NCBI RefSeq assembly: GCF_000006565.2
Contig: NC_031480.1
Coordinates: 1,690,144-1,754,143, forward strand
Source of the DNA: Toxoplasma gondii ME49
Taxonomy: Eukaryota; Apicomplexa; Conoidasida; Eucoccidiorida; Sarcocystidae
Reading direction: 5' to 3'
Length of the DNA: 64,000 nt
In this document: in pieces, positions 35,908-48,530 of the stretch
Numbering within the stretch: position 1 is the stretch's first letter
Layout of the letters: every line of letters starts with the position of its first letter
Made by a program: the position numbers and the translations under genes
The notes under the pieces: model-generated
Seen by the model: the letters and a program-made list of their open reading frames with translations, nothing else
Database searches by the model: none
What the model was told of the DNA's origin: nothing

Positions 35908-36869
35908 ATGGCTTCTGCGGCACCTGCTCCTCCTCCTCGCCTTTTTCGGAGGAGACCTCTTTCCCCGTTCCCCTGTCCTTTCGATGTTCCATCCTCTCTT
36001 CGCTCTGCGTCTCCCTTGTTCGATTTCCACGCCTCTCCTTCTCCCTCTTCGCGTCCAAGGTCCTCCTTGCCGTCTTCCGCTCTCGCCGCATACACACGAA
36101 GCACGAAGCCGCCTGGAGGGGACGGCGCAGGAGAGGCGGCTGTACAGCCAAGGGGGTTCAGCGGTCCCTCGCGACGAGCAGAGAGAGGGGAGAGCCGAAA
36201 AGAAACTCCAGAAAGGCGAGCGAAAGCGGCGGCGACACTCGCGGCAGAGGGCGAAGCGAACCGCCGGTGGATGGGCACTGCGTCAGGCGAAGCAGTTCCG
36301 AGCTTGGAGTGGTCTTGCACCAACGCGTCGACACCGAGTTTTCGGCTTATATTCGGGAAATGTTGAGCCACGAACAAGGGCGACAAGCGCTGGCGGCTGC
36401 AGTCCACGAGGGGATCGACGCGGGGTTGTTTGACGCGCGCTGCGTACAGCAGCCTCTTGAAGGAGCGCGGCGCGGGAGAAGCCGAGAGGAGGCGAAGGCG
36501 GGGGAGAGGCGCAGCTTGCGAGAGAGAAGAGGGCGAGAGGAGAGAGAGGACAACGAGTGCACTAGGGAGGAGAGAAGAAGGCGAGAAGGATGGAGGGAGT
36601 CTGATCCGATTCTTGAGGGGCTTCTGTCTCAGTGTGGGCGGAGGCCGAGGGAAGAGCATGAAGAAGAAAGGGCGCCTCATCTGCTGAAGCAAATGTGGAA
36701 GCGCTACGTTCTCTCTCTCCCGGAAGCGCGAGAGAGAGACTCTCCGAGAGAAAGGCGGAACGAACCGCGAGAGGAGTCGATCTGTCGAATAATGAAGGCC
36801 GGCCGCATCGCCTATGTGCCCTACACTCCCTACGAACAACGCCGCGCGTCCCCAAACCGGCCAACTTGA
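35908..36869 (+). CDS. unrecognised Arg/Glu-rich protein, 3' end supported
   Basis: I do not recognise this gene. The frame ending at 36869 reads coding-like for at least 190 codons: ELGVVLHQRVDTEFSAYIRE, then GRQALAAAVHEGIDAGLFDA, a long Arg/Glu-rich stretch, LLKQMWKRYVLSLPEARE and a distinctive end with IMKAGRIAYVPYTPYEQRR. Its first ATG is only at 36360. Another frame begins with a good ATG at 35908 (MASAAPAPPPRLFRR), after a pyrimidine-rich leader, and stops at 36366. A single intron or an assembly frameshift between them would make one protein, but no convincing donor-acceptor pair was found. The gene is divergent from CCDC39. Treat the 5' half as provisional. Confidence 0.42.
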
Positions 36870-39163
36870 GACAGCAGGAACGCGAGAAGAAATGAGAGAA
36901 ACGAGAGACACGAGAAGCAGCGAAGACAGAGAAGAAAGATGAACGGAAGGGAAAGAAAGAAGGAAAGAGGGAAAGGCAGGAAGGGAACGGCGACACAGAG
37001 GGGGAATCGAAAGAGGGGTGTAGAGACCGAAAAGTAAACGAAGGTGTAAGGAAGTTGACGACACAACGAACGAGGAAGGAGAAGAGAAGGAAGCGTCAAA
37101 AGACGGAAGGACAGGAATTCAAAAACTCAAATGGGACCCCCAAATGCAGCTGCATTTGTACATACATCTATAGATATTATTAATGTGCGTGGAAGCTTGG
37201 AGTATGAGTATCTTTTTTGATGAATAGTTCAGTGAATATTGAATGCAGACCTGAATGGGCGAGCGTCTCTGTGTCCTGCCTGGATTTTGGAGATCTCCAA
37301 AGAAACGCAGCTACGAAGGTGTACGTTCACTCTCCGAATTCGTTTCGACTCTCACGTCCTCTCTGTAACGTTGCCTTGAGCATTCCGTTCCAGAAAGGTG
37401 ATGTTCGTTTTCAACTCTTTTCTGCTGCGAACGTCCCAGTTTTCTAAGACGAGACTCATCTCTCGATTGCGTAGCCTCTTCTCCCTGTTCCTCGCCGCCA
37501 CCGCGAGCACCGCTTTCCTCTGAGGTGAAGTCTTTTCTTTCTGTCAGCGAGGCCGCCGCGATCTCCTATTTCCTAGTACCATATTGGTGAACTCAGTTGG
37601 TCTGACCGAAGTGCACAGTGAGCTAAACAAAGATACAGGGAACTTGACAAGCACTGCCCGATGTCTATAAACGACAAACAGACGGCCAAAGTCCCCCTGA
37701 TCCTTTGCAGACGAAACGAGAGGAGCGACACCCTCCAAAAGGCGAAATCCAGACCTGCACAACCTGCATGGGCCTCCCCCACCGACGTCCTGCGCCCGGC
37801 ACCACAGAGTACACACGCATCTCAACGAAACGGAAAAAGAGGAGAGCCAGACACTGGGAAACGCCGCTCTGAGCAAAGCCACAGATAGACAAATGTTCAC
37901 GGACACTAGCCTCCAGAAACCAGCGGTGTAGACATGCGAAGATCTGCAGAGAGAAGCACGCGTACGACGTTCTGCAAACGCAGCTGCATGCAGAGATGCA
38001 GATCTCCACTTGGACGCCTTTGACTGCACAGTTCGGAATGCGGTCTCGTCCGCGGCCATCAGCGGATCTGCACCGGCGAGAAGAAGCAGAGACTTTCAAC
38101 AAAGGACGGACGGCTGCGCCGAGCGAACTGTCCCCATCCGTCTCTCTACTCTTTTGACTTTTCTACGACTTCTCCATGTCTCTGGAACTCGCCGCGTACA
38201 CGCATTCATACAAGTGGAGATTTCGAAACCAACGCACATTGGTTTCCGTTTTTGCAAAAAGGTACTCGCATAGAAAACTCCGGGTGAAACCATGGCCTTT
38301 CGACGCGGCGCCGCACGTTCCTTGACGCCCCAGATTAGCTCTGAAGCCGCCTGCTGTTCTGTTTCGCTCTTTTCTCTCTGTCTCTCTTTCGCTCGGCGCA
38401 AAGGCTTTTGGAGTGAGACCTGGTCTAAAACATAAATACAAACGGGTCCATGATCAATGGGGCAACAGTTTCGTAGTGCAGCTTCTGAGTCGCCCCCAAA
38501 AGAAAAGATAAACGGTCTAGCGTTCTTTTGTCCGCCTTCAAAGACTCAAAGTGGCGGCAGAGGGGCAAGCAAGAAGAGACAACCGCGTCCCCAACTCTGT
38601 CCAAGAGCAAGGCGAAACAGAGCTCCCTCTTCCAGCAGCAGAAAATGCGTAGAGAGTATCTGTGTTCTGGTCTCTATTTTCTTCCTCGTCTTGCTCCAGG
38701 TGAGCTCAGATTGTCTCTGTCTCGACTTTTCGTCTTCAGTCGCACAAGCGAGTCGCCGAACGCGAAACGTTCAAGAGGCGTTGCAGAGAGACTCGAAAAC
38801 TCGAAACGAAAAGCCTCGCACTCGGACCTCACGCTGGAACCGACAGCCGAGGAGAAATTTACAAGCAGTCCACGAAAAACGAACAACGGAAGCACCATGG
38901 ACGAATCAGGCGAGAAAAACGGAAACCTGAAAAAACCGGAAAAATCCGCTGACGCCCCCACAGTCACCAAGCCTCAGGCCTCCCCGCGCTGCGGTGTATA
39001 CACATCTCAACTGTGTGTCTTCCCTCTGCAGTTTCTCTCTCGCGTCCGTCTGCTCTGGGCTTCTCTGAAACTTCCACCTCGGCTTTTCGCATCGACAAGC
39101 GCGGTCGGTGAGTCTCTTTCGCGGTCGGTCGCTCTTTTCATCTTCGTGGATTTGCGGCGCGAA
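36870..39163. other. convergent intergenic region
   Basis: The plus-strand gene ends at 36869 and NOC3 ends at 39164, so this should hold two 3' UTRs. A GA-rich stretch runs from about 36890 to 37120. A plus-strand frame to 39250 with an ATG near 38644 overlaps the NOC3 end antisense and has no recognisable content. Confidence 0.45.
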
Positions 39164-42100
39164 CTAGGAGGAAGCGCGCTTCTTTCCAGCCTCCTCTCCA
39201 GACGCGGCGCCGGGGTGTCCAGACACCTCAGCGAGGGGGGCGGGACCTGAGAACGAGGCGCGACTCACAGGCTTCCTCGGGATCAACTGAGGCGAAGAAG
39301 ACGACGAAGACGACGAAGCGGAGGACGACGAAGGGGATGACGAGGAGGATGGCGAAGCGACAGAAGGTGGACTCGAAGCAGAAGGGGGAGAAGAACACGC
39401 TCTTGCGCGCGAGAAAGGCGCCCCTGCGCTTGCAAGAGGCGGCTGAGAAGAAAGCGAGGAAGAAGAGAGACGCTCGGAAGACAGAGCCGAGGAAGAGGCG
39501 CAGAGAGCAGCAGAGAAGGACGCGTCGGTGCTCAAAGAAACTGCATCCGACGCACCATGTCGCGAGGAGGCGAAAAACGACGAGGGCGAAGCGGAAGGGG
39601 AGCAGAACACAGGAGAAGCAGAAAGAGACGAAGAGAGACAGGAAGAGAACCGAGGTCCAGATGCACTGGAAGACGAGGCGGATGAAGCAACGGACAGACG
39701 AGAAACCGCAGCCACAGCAACTGGAGAGAGGAGACCAGGCCCCACAGATGGAAGCGACGCACGCCCTGGAATCACTGTCTCCACTACCGCCGATCTCTCA
39801 TCTTCACAGGACGCCTCGACGGTCGCTGACGAAGACGCCTCGACAGAAGACAAACAAGACGAAGATGCCTCGACAGAAGACGAAGAAGACGAGGGAGACG
39901 AAGAAAGAGAAGACGCCTCTGGGGAAGAGGACGGTTCTGCATGGGAGGCAGGTTCGGTGGGGGCCGAGACGGTTTGTGGCGCGTCCTGTCTGGCTTTCTG
40001 TTCCTCAGACTTGTCTGCTTTCTCGTTTGCTGGCCTGGTCCGCTTGCAAGATCCATCGGATTCCCTCGCACGGTGTCCATCGCATCGATGTTGCTCTCTC
40101 TCGCCGTAGACTGCTTCGTTGTTCATAGACTTCACTGTCGTCGCCTGAATCGTCTTGGCTTCTTCTGCCGAGCGCTCTGCTTCTCTGGAAAGACTCTCGC
40201 AGGTTCCCCAACGCGTGTGTACACTTTGCCGAGAATTCCCGTCTTGACATGCGTCGGCGGCGGTCTTCTCCTGCGCTTCCGCGTCGTTCTCTGCACTCGT
40301 TCGTCCTCTTTCCTGCTCGATCAACGCCTTGTCGAGACCGACGCTCGCGTCTGGCATCGAGAGAGACGATCTCCTTTCTCCCCCCGCGTCTGCGCCCTCG
40401 ACAGCTGCATGCGTTCCTCGCGCTTCCCCATGTGCGCTCGGCTCGCTTTCTCTGCACCACGAGTTCATCGTCTCTCCGTTTTCTCTCGAGTCCAACTCTG
40501 CGTCCTTGGCCGCTTTTTGCTTCTCGCGTTCCTCTCGCACAGCTTGGAACGTCTCTTCCTCTGCTCGCTGGCTCTCGAAATACGCTGCTCCTGCATTCCA
40601 CGGGGAAGGTCCAGAGGCAGCGGCGCAAGGGGAGACACTTGCAGCTTCTCCTGCGCCTCTGTCTCCTTCCAGTCCTTCCCCAAGTTCCCCGGCCTGCTCC
40701 ACTTCCGCTTTCCTCCCTTCTTCTGCTTCTTCACGACTCTGTCTCTCCTTTGGAGAAGGCGGATCGCCGGAGGCACTGGAGCTCGATTGCTCCTCGGCAT
40801 TCGCGACTTGGTGAATTCGTGCTCTGCTCTGCGAGCCGTCACCCACAGCGTCTCCCTTCTTCTTCTTTTTCTTTTTTTTCTTCTTTGGGGACGCTGAGAT
40901 GGCGCAGTGCCCTGCATACACACTTGCTTCTTCTCCGTCTCGCTGGGGACCGCCGCCGTTAGTTCCCTGCTCGGTTTCCTCCCTTTCTTCTCTCTTCTCT
41001 TCGCGCGTTCCGCCGCCATCCCTTTCGCTCTCGGCGTCAGCCCCCCGCGATTCTACGTCCTTCTCCTTCTTCCTCCGTTTCTTTCTCTTCTTCTGTTTCT
41101 CTGAGGCTCGGCCGAGAGAATGCAGCAGCGTAGACGCGCAGTCCTCCTCGGAGTTCTTCTCCTTCGCCTCCTTTCTCTTCTTTCTGGGAGACGCGAAGAG
41201 CGACGGGTCCGGCGTCGACTCAAAGAGAAAGGCGAGAAATGCGCTGTCGTCTCGAGCGCAGAAGGCGCTGAAGTCCTCGGCTGTACAGACACCTCGCTGC
41301 CGCCGCGCGTCCCGACACTCGCGCTGCGCGTCCTTCTGGAGCTCCCGCTGCTGCTCCACGAACGTTCGGCTTCGCGCTTCTCTTTCTCGCAGTTCGGCCT
41401 CAGGCGCGGCCTCGTCGCTTTCGCACAAGGCCTCGAAATCCGGACCCAAAGCAGAAGAGTGGAAGGACGCAGAGAACGGACGAGAAGAGGCAGAGAGAAA
41501 AACTTGAGATTCCCTGCTCCTGAGGTGCGCGACGACTTCTCCTTCAGTTGAGAGACGCAGACAGCGTGATGCCGTCGAGCGTACTTCCGGATGCAGGTGA
41601 GATGTCAGCAGACAGAGGGGGAAGTGGAGGGAGAGGGAGGCACTGCCTCTACAGAGAGACACAGACAGAGAAAAATACATCTGCGGGTGCACAGAGAGAA
41701 ACGCGCTTCCTTCGCAAGGCAGAATGAAACAGAGAAATAAACCGGTGACAGTGAGAAAACCTAGAGAAAAAACGTCTCTGAAAACGCGCGAAAGAACACA
41801 CTCTTTGCGTCGGCTGTCTGCCGTCCTGTGAGCTTCTCCATCCTCGTAGCAGCAGCTCCTTTCTACTCTTCCTCCTCTTTTCGTTTTCTCGGTTCTTCCT
41901 TCCCCGTTTTCGCACCTCGTTTCTTCCTCCCAGAGGCGGTCGCCTTCGTTGTGTAGAGAAGGCGACGAACGCAAATATGCATGCATGTGAGATGGGGGTC
42001 CATATGCAGCGTAAACAGTTCCCTCTGTGGTATCCGCAAGTACAGTGAGGTCGCTTTTCCTGCATCGCTTTCTAGCGCATGTATGTCTTCTTTCTGACGC

Positions 42101-45100
42101 CTGAAACAAAGACTTTCTCCTCACCCTTTGAGGACGATGCCTTCGCTTTCGACTGCACTCTGCAGGCGCGGTGTGTCTGCCAACAGACGATGGACCTGAG
42201 CGAGGAAGAGAGACAGGAAAACTCTAAACTCAAGCGGCCACAGCATTTCCCTGTGGAATCAAACATCCAAAACAGAACCGACACCACGGCATTTCGTCTC
42301 TCTCTCTCTCACTATCTCCCTCTTTTCTTAACCTTTCAGAAAGTGTGTGATTCGGTTCCCTCTCCTTTTTGCTTCTCGCCTCCGTCCTCCTGCGTCGTCT
42401 CCTCCAGTCCCCTCTTCACCTTCCCCCACTGGTTTCTGTCTCTCGTCCTTTTCTCCCTTCGTCCTCTCACTCCTCAGGTCTCCTTTCTTCTCTGCGGCTC
42501 TCCGTCTCTGACTCACCCTTGCGAGGACGGCGTCGGCGATGAAAAGGTCGCCCAGAGCAGCGACTCTGACGAGCTCCCGGAGCGCCTCGAGCGCGCCGTC
42601 GACGCACTCGCGGTGGAGCGCAGAGCTGGATCGACCTCTGCTCGAGAACTCCAGGTCGTCCTCGTCTCGGAGGACTGCGGCATGGCCCTTGGCGGTCGCG
42701 CGGCTCCGCGCAGAGCGCTCGGCTGCGGTCTGTTCGTCCTTCGGTCCCCAGAGCTGTGGAGCCTTGAGGAAGAGGTCGAGGCAGTCCAGGCATCGGCCAG
42801 CGAACTCAGGTTCCAGAAAAGCAGAGGGCGCACTGCAAGCGGCGAACGAGGAAGGCGCCGCAGCGTCGTGTGTGAAAGGCTGCAGCAGCGAGGAAGTCGC
42901 CAAAAAGCCAGAGGAAGGCGCCGCTGAAAGAGGCGCCGCCCCCGCCGCGAACTGCGCGACGGAGGAGACAATCAAATCGCAGAGCGCTCGAGCTAGCCAC
43001 GAGACATCCAGCTGAACGACATGCACAAAATGAAAACGACTCGAAGTGAAGAGAAACCGACGAAGAAACGCGGAGACGGCGACGAAGAGAAGAGCAGGAC
43101 AAGGTGGAGGAAGAAGAAGAGGAAGAGGAAGACGAAGAGGAAGAAGAAGAGGTAGAAGAAGAAAACGGAGAAGAAGCAACGCGAGAAGGAGAGGACGGAA
43201 GAAGGAAAGGGAGACCTAGAGAGGGAGAGTTAAAGCATGGCTCGTGGGCACAAAGGCAGAATGACAGAGAGAGACACAAGAAACGAATCCAGAAAGACGC
43301 GAGAGAAGAGGCGTCTGTGGACGGATTGAGGAGAGAGCGAGGATTCAAAAAGATGCAGGAGACCAAGGGGTCTGTAAGAAAGTCCACTGAGATGTTTTTC
43401 CAGTGACGCTTTCCAAAAAACAGCATTCGAATGGATTTGGAACACCCGCGGTCTACCGCAAGTCAGCAGCGTTCTTCGAGTTCTTCTCGTCTCCTTTTCT
43501 CGTCGCTTGCCTCCTTCTCTTTTTCTCCTTTTTCTTCGCTCTCTGCCTCTGTTCCTTCTGCCGCCGCGTCCCCTCGGTGAACCTCAGGAGAAGCCGAGGT
43601 GCACAGAGGCCGCAGCTGCGTCGACTTTCTCTCCGCATCGAGCCTGCTGTTTCACCGCCCTCGCCTCACCTGGAGAACGGTTTGTACACGCTGAAGCAGC
43701 AGGAGAGGCGTAGCGATAGCGGCGGCAGCGAGTTCTGGATATTTCTGCAGGTGAGGAGAGAGTACCCTCGCTTCCTCCTCTTCCAACGGCTTCTTCGCCT
43801 TCTTCCTCTTCTTATCCCCCGCTGAAAAAGAAGAGGAAGAAGAGAGAACGGAGGAGAGTTGCTCGGATGCAGTTGCGCAGGGCCGCAGAAGGAGCTCTTG
43901 AAAGAGAACAAGAATTTCGCTGAGCAGCTCTGTGTTGATGTGCGAGGCGAAGCAAACCAAACCGCGAAAGGCCGCCGTGACCAGCGAGGGCGGCTGGCGA
44001 TCAAGCGACTTTAGAATTCTGGAAAAAAACAAAAACAAACAAGGCAAACAACGCACAAAAGGGAAGGAAACATACAAGCAGTTGGAGCAAATGCACCACA
44101 AGGTGGAAGAACCGAAAACGCGTTCCTTGTACAGAGCCTTTGCTCCTCTTCGCTCTGCTTCTCCTTCCTTCTTCTCTCTGCTTCTCCTTCCTTCTTCTCT
44201 CTGCCTCTCCTTCCTTCTTCTCTCTGCCTCTCCTTCCTTCTTCTCTCTGCTTCTCCTTCCTTCTTCGCTCTGCTTCTCCTTCCTTCTTCGCTCTGCTTCT
44301 CCTTCCTTCTTCGCTCTGCTTCTCCTTCCTTCTTCGCTCTGCTTCTCCTTCCTTCTTCGCTCTGCTTCTCCTTCCTTCTTCGCTCGGTCTGCACCTCTGC
44401 GCAGTTGGTCTTGTCTGTTTTTCTCGCTTTCTTCGGACGAGGCGGCTGTGTGCTGCCCGTCGACCTACCTCAGGAAGATGATGAAGAGTCGCTCCAGGAG
44501 CGCAGCCTCGCGCTTTTTGAACAGCTTCTTTTCCGTGTGGACAAAGCTGCGACAGTGCGGAGCGAAAAGGCGAGAAAATGAATTGCCAACGAAGGTGCCC
44601 ATGCAGGCAAAAACGCGTCAGGAAAACAGATTCCTTCAGCAAAACGCGTACGAAGAAAAGAAGAAAACAACCTCACCTCTATACAGAACTGTGTCCCCAG
44701 ACAGGCACAACAGATTACCAATGCTTCCAAACGCATCTGTAGAGAGCCAAACGAGCAGATCTTCGTCGGAAGATTACTGACCAAAAACAACACAAAGTTC
44801 ATTCACATACACTTGATATAAATACTGTCACCTGCAACACCGTACGTACAGTACACACAAATATATATATATATATATATATATATCCTTGAATGTATGG
44901 GCCAGGAGAGGAAGAGTGACGTAGGTATGGCTAGGTGCAGGCCGCAGTGGGTGAACGGAGGCGCGCGATGTCTCCGATGTGGACTTTCCCTACGCAAGTC
45001 GCAGATGGTCTTTCAGCTGTTTGTCGGCCTTCTCTGGGAGCCGGTCGTCTCCGCGCAGAGCTTCCACCTGTGTGGGGTGTACATCCATCGGCAAAAAACG

Positions 45101-47111
45101 AGTCAGAGTCGCGTTTTTCGAGTGTCTGGCCTTGCCCACTGGACAGCGCCTCTCGAGGAAAACCCGTGCGAATTTCAGAGCACAGCGACTTGGGGAGGGA
45201 GACAACAATCCGTCATCGCCTCCCCCGCGAGACGCAGAGAGAGAAGCCTACGCCTGTCCGCATCCCTTCCCTCTGGCTCTCTGAGAGGTCTCAGCGACCG
45301 CTGCATGCAGCCACAGTCTGGCCGTCGACTGCTCGTGGACGCCTCAAGGCGCGACGAGTCAACAGGTTCTGAGATTCTGAGGCGTCGCGCGCGCGAGGCC
45401 ATCCGGTTTTTTTCCGAGTGCTTACCTCTTTCTCGCGCAGACGCAGACTGAGGAAAATGTCCAGTAGGGGCGCACTGAGGCCTGCGTCGTGACCTTCGCG
45501 GTCGCTGCGCTTCGCTGCTTGGTCGAGCTGCGAAGAGACCTCGCTGGCGATTGCCAGGACGACTTCCAGCGACGCGTCCTCGGAGACCAGTTCCCTCAGA
45601 CAGGCGCAACAACTCAGGGCAGACCGGCGCACAGTCCTCCGCAGCCGAGTCGCGTCGTCGTCGGCTTCCGCGTCGTCTTCCGGATCTCGGCGAGACGCCG
45701 CGCCCCCAAGATAAACACACAAACTGAGGAGCCGGTCGCCGTCGTTGAACTTGGGCCGCGCGCGGACCAACTCGCAGAGCGCAGTGGCCGCTGCATGCAG
45801 GAGTTGGGCCGAAGTCGCGAGCGACGAAGCCGCTTCTGGGTGGGGAGCTGTGGATGCCTCTTCCGCGGCGTCTGCTCTGCCTCCTCGAACTTCGTCATCT
45901 CTTCCGGCGGCTTCTTCCCAGCTACAACGGAGTCCGCGGCGCGAGGCGGAGTCCGCCGCGAGCGCCGCGTGGATCTCCGCCTCGATGAGACGCACGGAGC
46001 GTCTGTACACCTCGAGGAGTTGGGCCTCGAAGGCGCGAAGTTTCTCGACTTCCTTCGACAGCCGGACAGTCTTCAGCGCAGCCTTTCCTGTGAGGAAGGC
46101 GCCGCTGCCTCCGTCTCTCCTCTCCGCCTTCTCCTCGTCCTCTCCGCCCAAGCCGAGTTTGTATCCCGGGAGTACATCCTTCAACAGCGCGCCGAGAGAG
46201 AGCAGCGCGGCGCCTGCGACGTAGGCACACTCGGTCGCTGTTGAGCGTAGAAAACGCCGTTTCTCTGCGACGTCTCGGAGTCTCCCGACTGCCGAAGCAT
46301 CCGAGCCGCTGTCCAGACGACGCAGCAGGCCTGCCCGCTCGCGAGAGAGCGACGCGAGTGTCGCAGAGACGTCCAGAAGCCGCTTCTTTGCGTGGAAGAA
46401 GAACGCGAAAACGACCTCGAAGTCCTTCATGTGATTCTCAGGAGAAGCGAGAATCGAAGAGCACAAACTCGCGAGCTCTCGGCGCCTCTCCGCCAACGAC
46501 CGGCAGTGTCGTACGGCTTTCCAGGCTGCCTCAGACACTTCAAACAGAGGCTGATATCCGCTACGAGACACCGACGACGGCGCGGAAGACGAGGAAGGCG
46601 AGGGAGAAGCAGAGACGCTCGGCTCTTCAGTTTTCTGTTTCTTGAGAAATCTGGCGGTCGGTGGGCCGCCGTCGTCGTGGACCGACTCTTCCTGCCGTTT
46701 TCTCCGACTTTTCTCGAGTTTCGCGACCTTCGTTCCCCGCAGAGACGCCGAGACATCCAAAGGCTTCGCCGTCGTCTCGCCAGCGGCGTCTTCCCGCTGC
46801 GCCCACTGTCCGTGGGGTGTATAGACAGGCAGCGCGAGAGCGGCCGCGGTCTGCCGAGCGCCGGCTGCGAGGGTGTGTGGTTTCGCAGCATCGCGCGAAG
46901 AAAGCTTTCGCTTCAACGCAAAAAACGCAGAAGAGGACTGCGCCCTCGTGCTCGCAAAGAACTCCCGCTTTCCAGCTTCACAGCGAGAAAGGAGATCTGT
47001 CTTCGCCTCCTTCGCAGCCTCACGCTGAGAGCGTCCACGCTTCTTGAGCGAAAGCGAGGGCGCTTCCTCGAACGAGGCGTCTCCACCCTTCTGGTACTTC
47101 ATGCCGTCCAT
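39164..47111 (-). CDS. NOC3: nucleolar complex protein 3 (NOC3) with long C-terminal extension
   Basis: Exons 47111-45426, 45067-44994, 44546-44469, 44018-43670, 43011-42517, 42159-42125 and 41648-39164 join in phase to 1,733 residues. NOC3 pairs with NOC2 in pre-60S ribosome maturation in the nucleolus. Family blocks: LGALLKDVLPGYKL followed by KEVEKLRAFEAQLLEVYRR, LLDIFLSLRLREKE, FVHTEKKLFKKREAALLERL running into FIIFLRILKSLDRQPPSLVT, and FRGLVCFASHINTELLSEIL. The HLHPEVR block matches the conserved HYHP region. The core ends near residue 1056; human NOC3L is about 800 residues. The last ~680 residues are Glu/Lys-rich with an 11-Lys run, then Ser-rich. Exon 6 is only 35 nt. The first ATG is preceded by GCCTGGAG, which could be an acceptor, so an upstream exon is possible. 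Confidence 0.9.
44148..44390. repeat. 22-24 bp CT-rich tandem repeat in a NOC3 intron
   Basis: About ten units of the type CTGCTTCTCCTTCCTTCTTC lie between NOC3 exons 4 and 3. On the coding strand the array is purine-rich (GAAGGAAGGAGAAGCAGAG), so it cannot serve as a polypyrimidine tract there. Confidence 0.9.
44860..44886. repeat. (TA)n microsatellite in a NOC3 intron
   Basis: A pure TA tract lies between exons 3 and 2 of NOC3. Confidence 0.85.
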
Positions 47112-47799
47112 CTCCAGGCAAAAACAACCTCCTTTCTTTCCAAGCGTCAGGATCCCGCTTTCTTGTTCCTTCTTCTTCCTCGCCTTCTCCTCCTTCTTCT
47201 GCCCGCTCTGCCTGTGCTCTCCAGGCTTGTCTCCGCGATACGCAGCTTGCCCGCTGACCTTCCTTCTGCTGCGCGATCCGGTGGCTTCGGCTGTTCCCCG
47301 TTTTGGAGAACTTTCTTGTCTCGTCTCGTCGCCTCCTCACGCCTTCCGTTCCGGTCGGCCGGCCGCGCTGGCTTGTGGGATGAAGGCCGGGCCGCAGCGG
47401 ACAGGAAAGAGAGGAAGGGAGCCGGATGAGGCGACGGAAACGCGTCGACAGTCTGGAAACAAATGTGAAAGACTCTCCCTGGAGACGGAGAGAAGTGGAG
47501 AAAAAAGAAAATGCAGCCGCAGGCTGTGTGTGGAGGTCTTTCAAACGCATGCGCTTCGTTGCGTCTTTTCGCGCTGTCCGAGAGGTGTCGATACACCTGA
47601 GAACGCACAAGAGAGTCCCCTCGGGCGTTCGCCGCCTTTTCTGTCTTTTTCGGAGACAGCAAAAATATCTCTCGCGACAACGCACAGTTGTCCTTTCGGA
47701 AAAGAATGCTCCTTCAGTCCAAGGCGCTCGCCAGCTTGCTCCGGTGCCCTCGTCGCCGTCGGCGGAACGTCTCCGCGTTCCACGCCGCGGCAGAGAAAG

Positions 47800-47885
47800 G
47801 AGGCGAGAGCGAGAGAGATAGAAAGAGAAAGAGAAAAAGAGAGAAAGAGAAAGAGAAAAAGAGAGAAAGAGAAAGAGAAAGAAAG
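47800..47885. repeat. GA-rich simple repeat
   Basis: Interrupted GAGAAA/GAAAGA units lie upstream of NOC3. Every reading frame across them gives Arg/Glu/Lys runs. Confidence 0.85.
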
Positions 47886-48472
47886 GGGAGGAACAACAGA
47901 GTGGGGGGTGTTACAGGAATAAAGAGAAACAGCAGGGCAGGACGCGAAGCAAGAAAAGGAAGAAGCGGGAGAGTGGCGTCTGGAAGAAGAGAAAAGAGAC
48001 AGAAAAAAGAACTTGTGGAACTGGCCGAGTGCTACACAAGTAAGAGGGAGCTGGTAACTTTTATTTCACTCTCGTCATTGGTGATTCAGCACTGAATGAA
48101 CTGAAATACAACTAAATTCCGAGTTCCACTGGGGAAAGGCAGCAGTGAGACTCTGCACAGTTCCAGGTGCGAAGGATCTCTACGCGAGCTCCGCCGTCCA
48201 CGGACAGAGGAGACCGTCTGCGTTCTCCTCCCCGGAGAGAAACGAGAAAGAACAGTTCGCACCGACTAGACGTAGCATGCCTACAAGCATGTCTATATCC
48301 ATAGATATATCTGCATCGATGCTTGCAGTTCAGTCGACCTTCCACGGAGTACGAGTAACGCATATCAATCCTGGTTTCCAGCAAAACGAATGAAGATACA
48401 GTTGTACGCCTGCGGTCGACACCTCAGCCTATACGTGCATCTACATGCTCGTAATAGATCTATGTGTATCTC

Positions 48473-48520
<48 letters not shown>

Positions 48521-48530
48521 TATACATGTA
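48473..48530. repeat. (TA)n microsatellite
   Basis: A TA tract of over 35 bases ends in ATGTACATATACATG. Confidence 0.85.

Noticed and set aside
35886..37064. 392-codon minus-strand ORF
   Set aside because: It is antisense to the plus-strand gene ending at 36869. It is rich in Leu/Ser/Phe from a reversed Arg/Glu region, and the plus-strand C-terminus is more protein-like.
38528..39250. 240-codon plus-strand ORF overlapping the NOC3 stop
   Set aside because: It opens with TTG, overlaps the NOC3 end antisense, and lies where the 3' UTR of NOC3 is expected.
44650..44772. Coding-like minus-strand stretch (MRLEALVICCACLGTQFCIE) in a NOC3 intron
   Set aside because: No choice of acceptor and donor keeps phase with the neighbouring exons, whereas direct joining of 44994 to 44546 fits the family alignment and phase.
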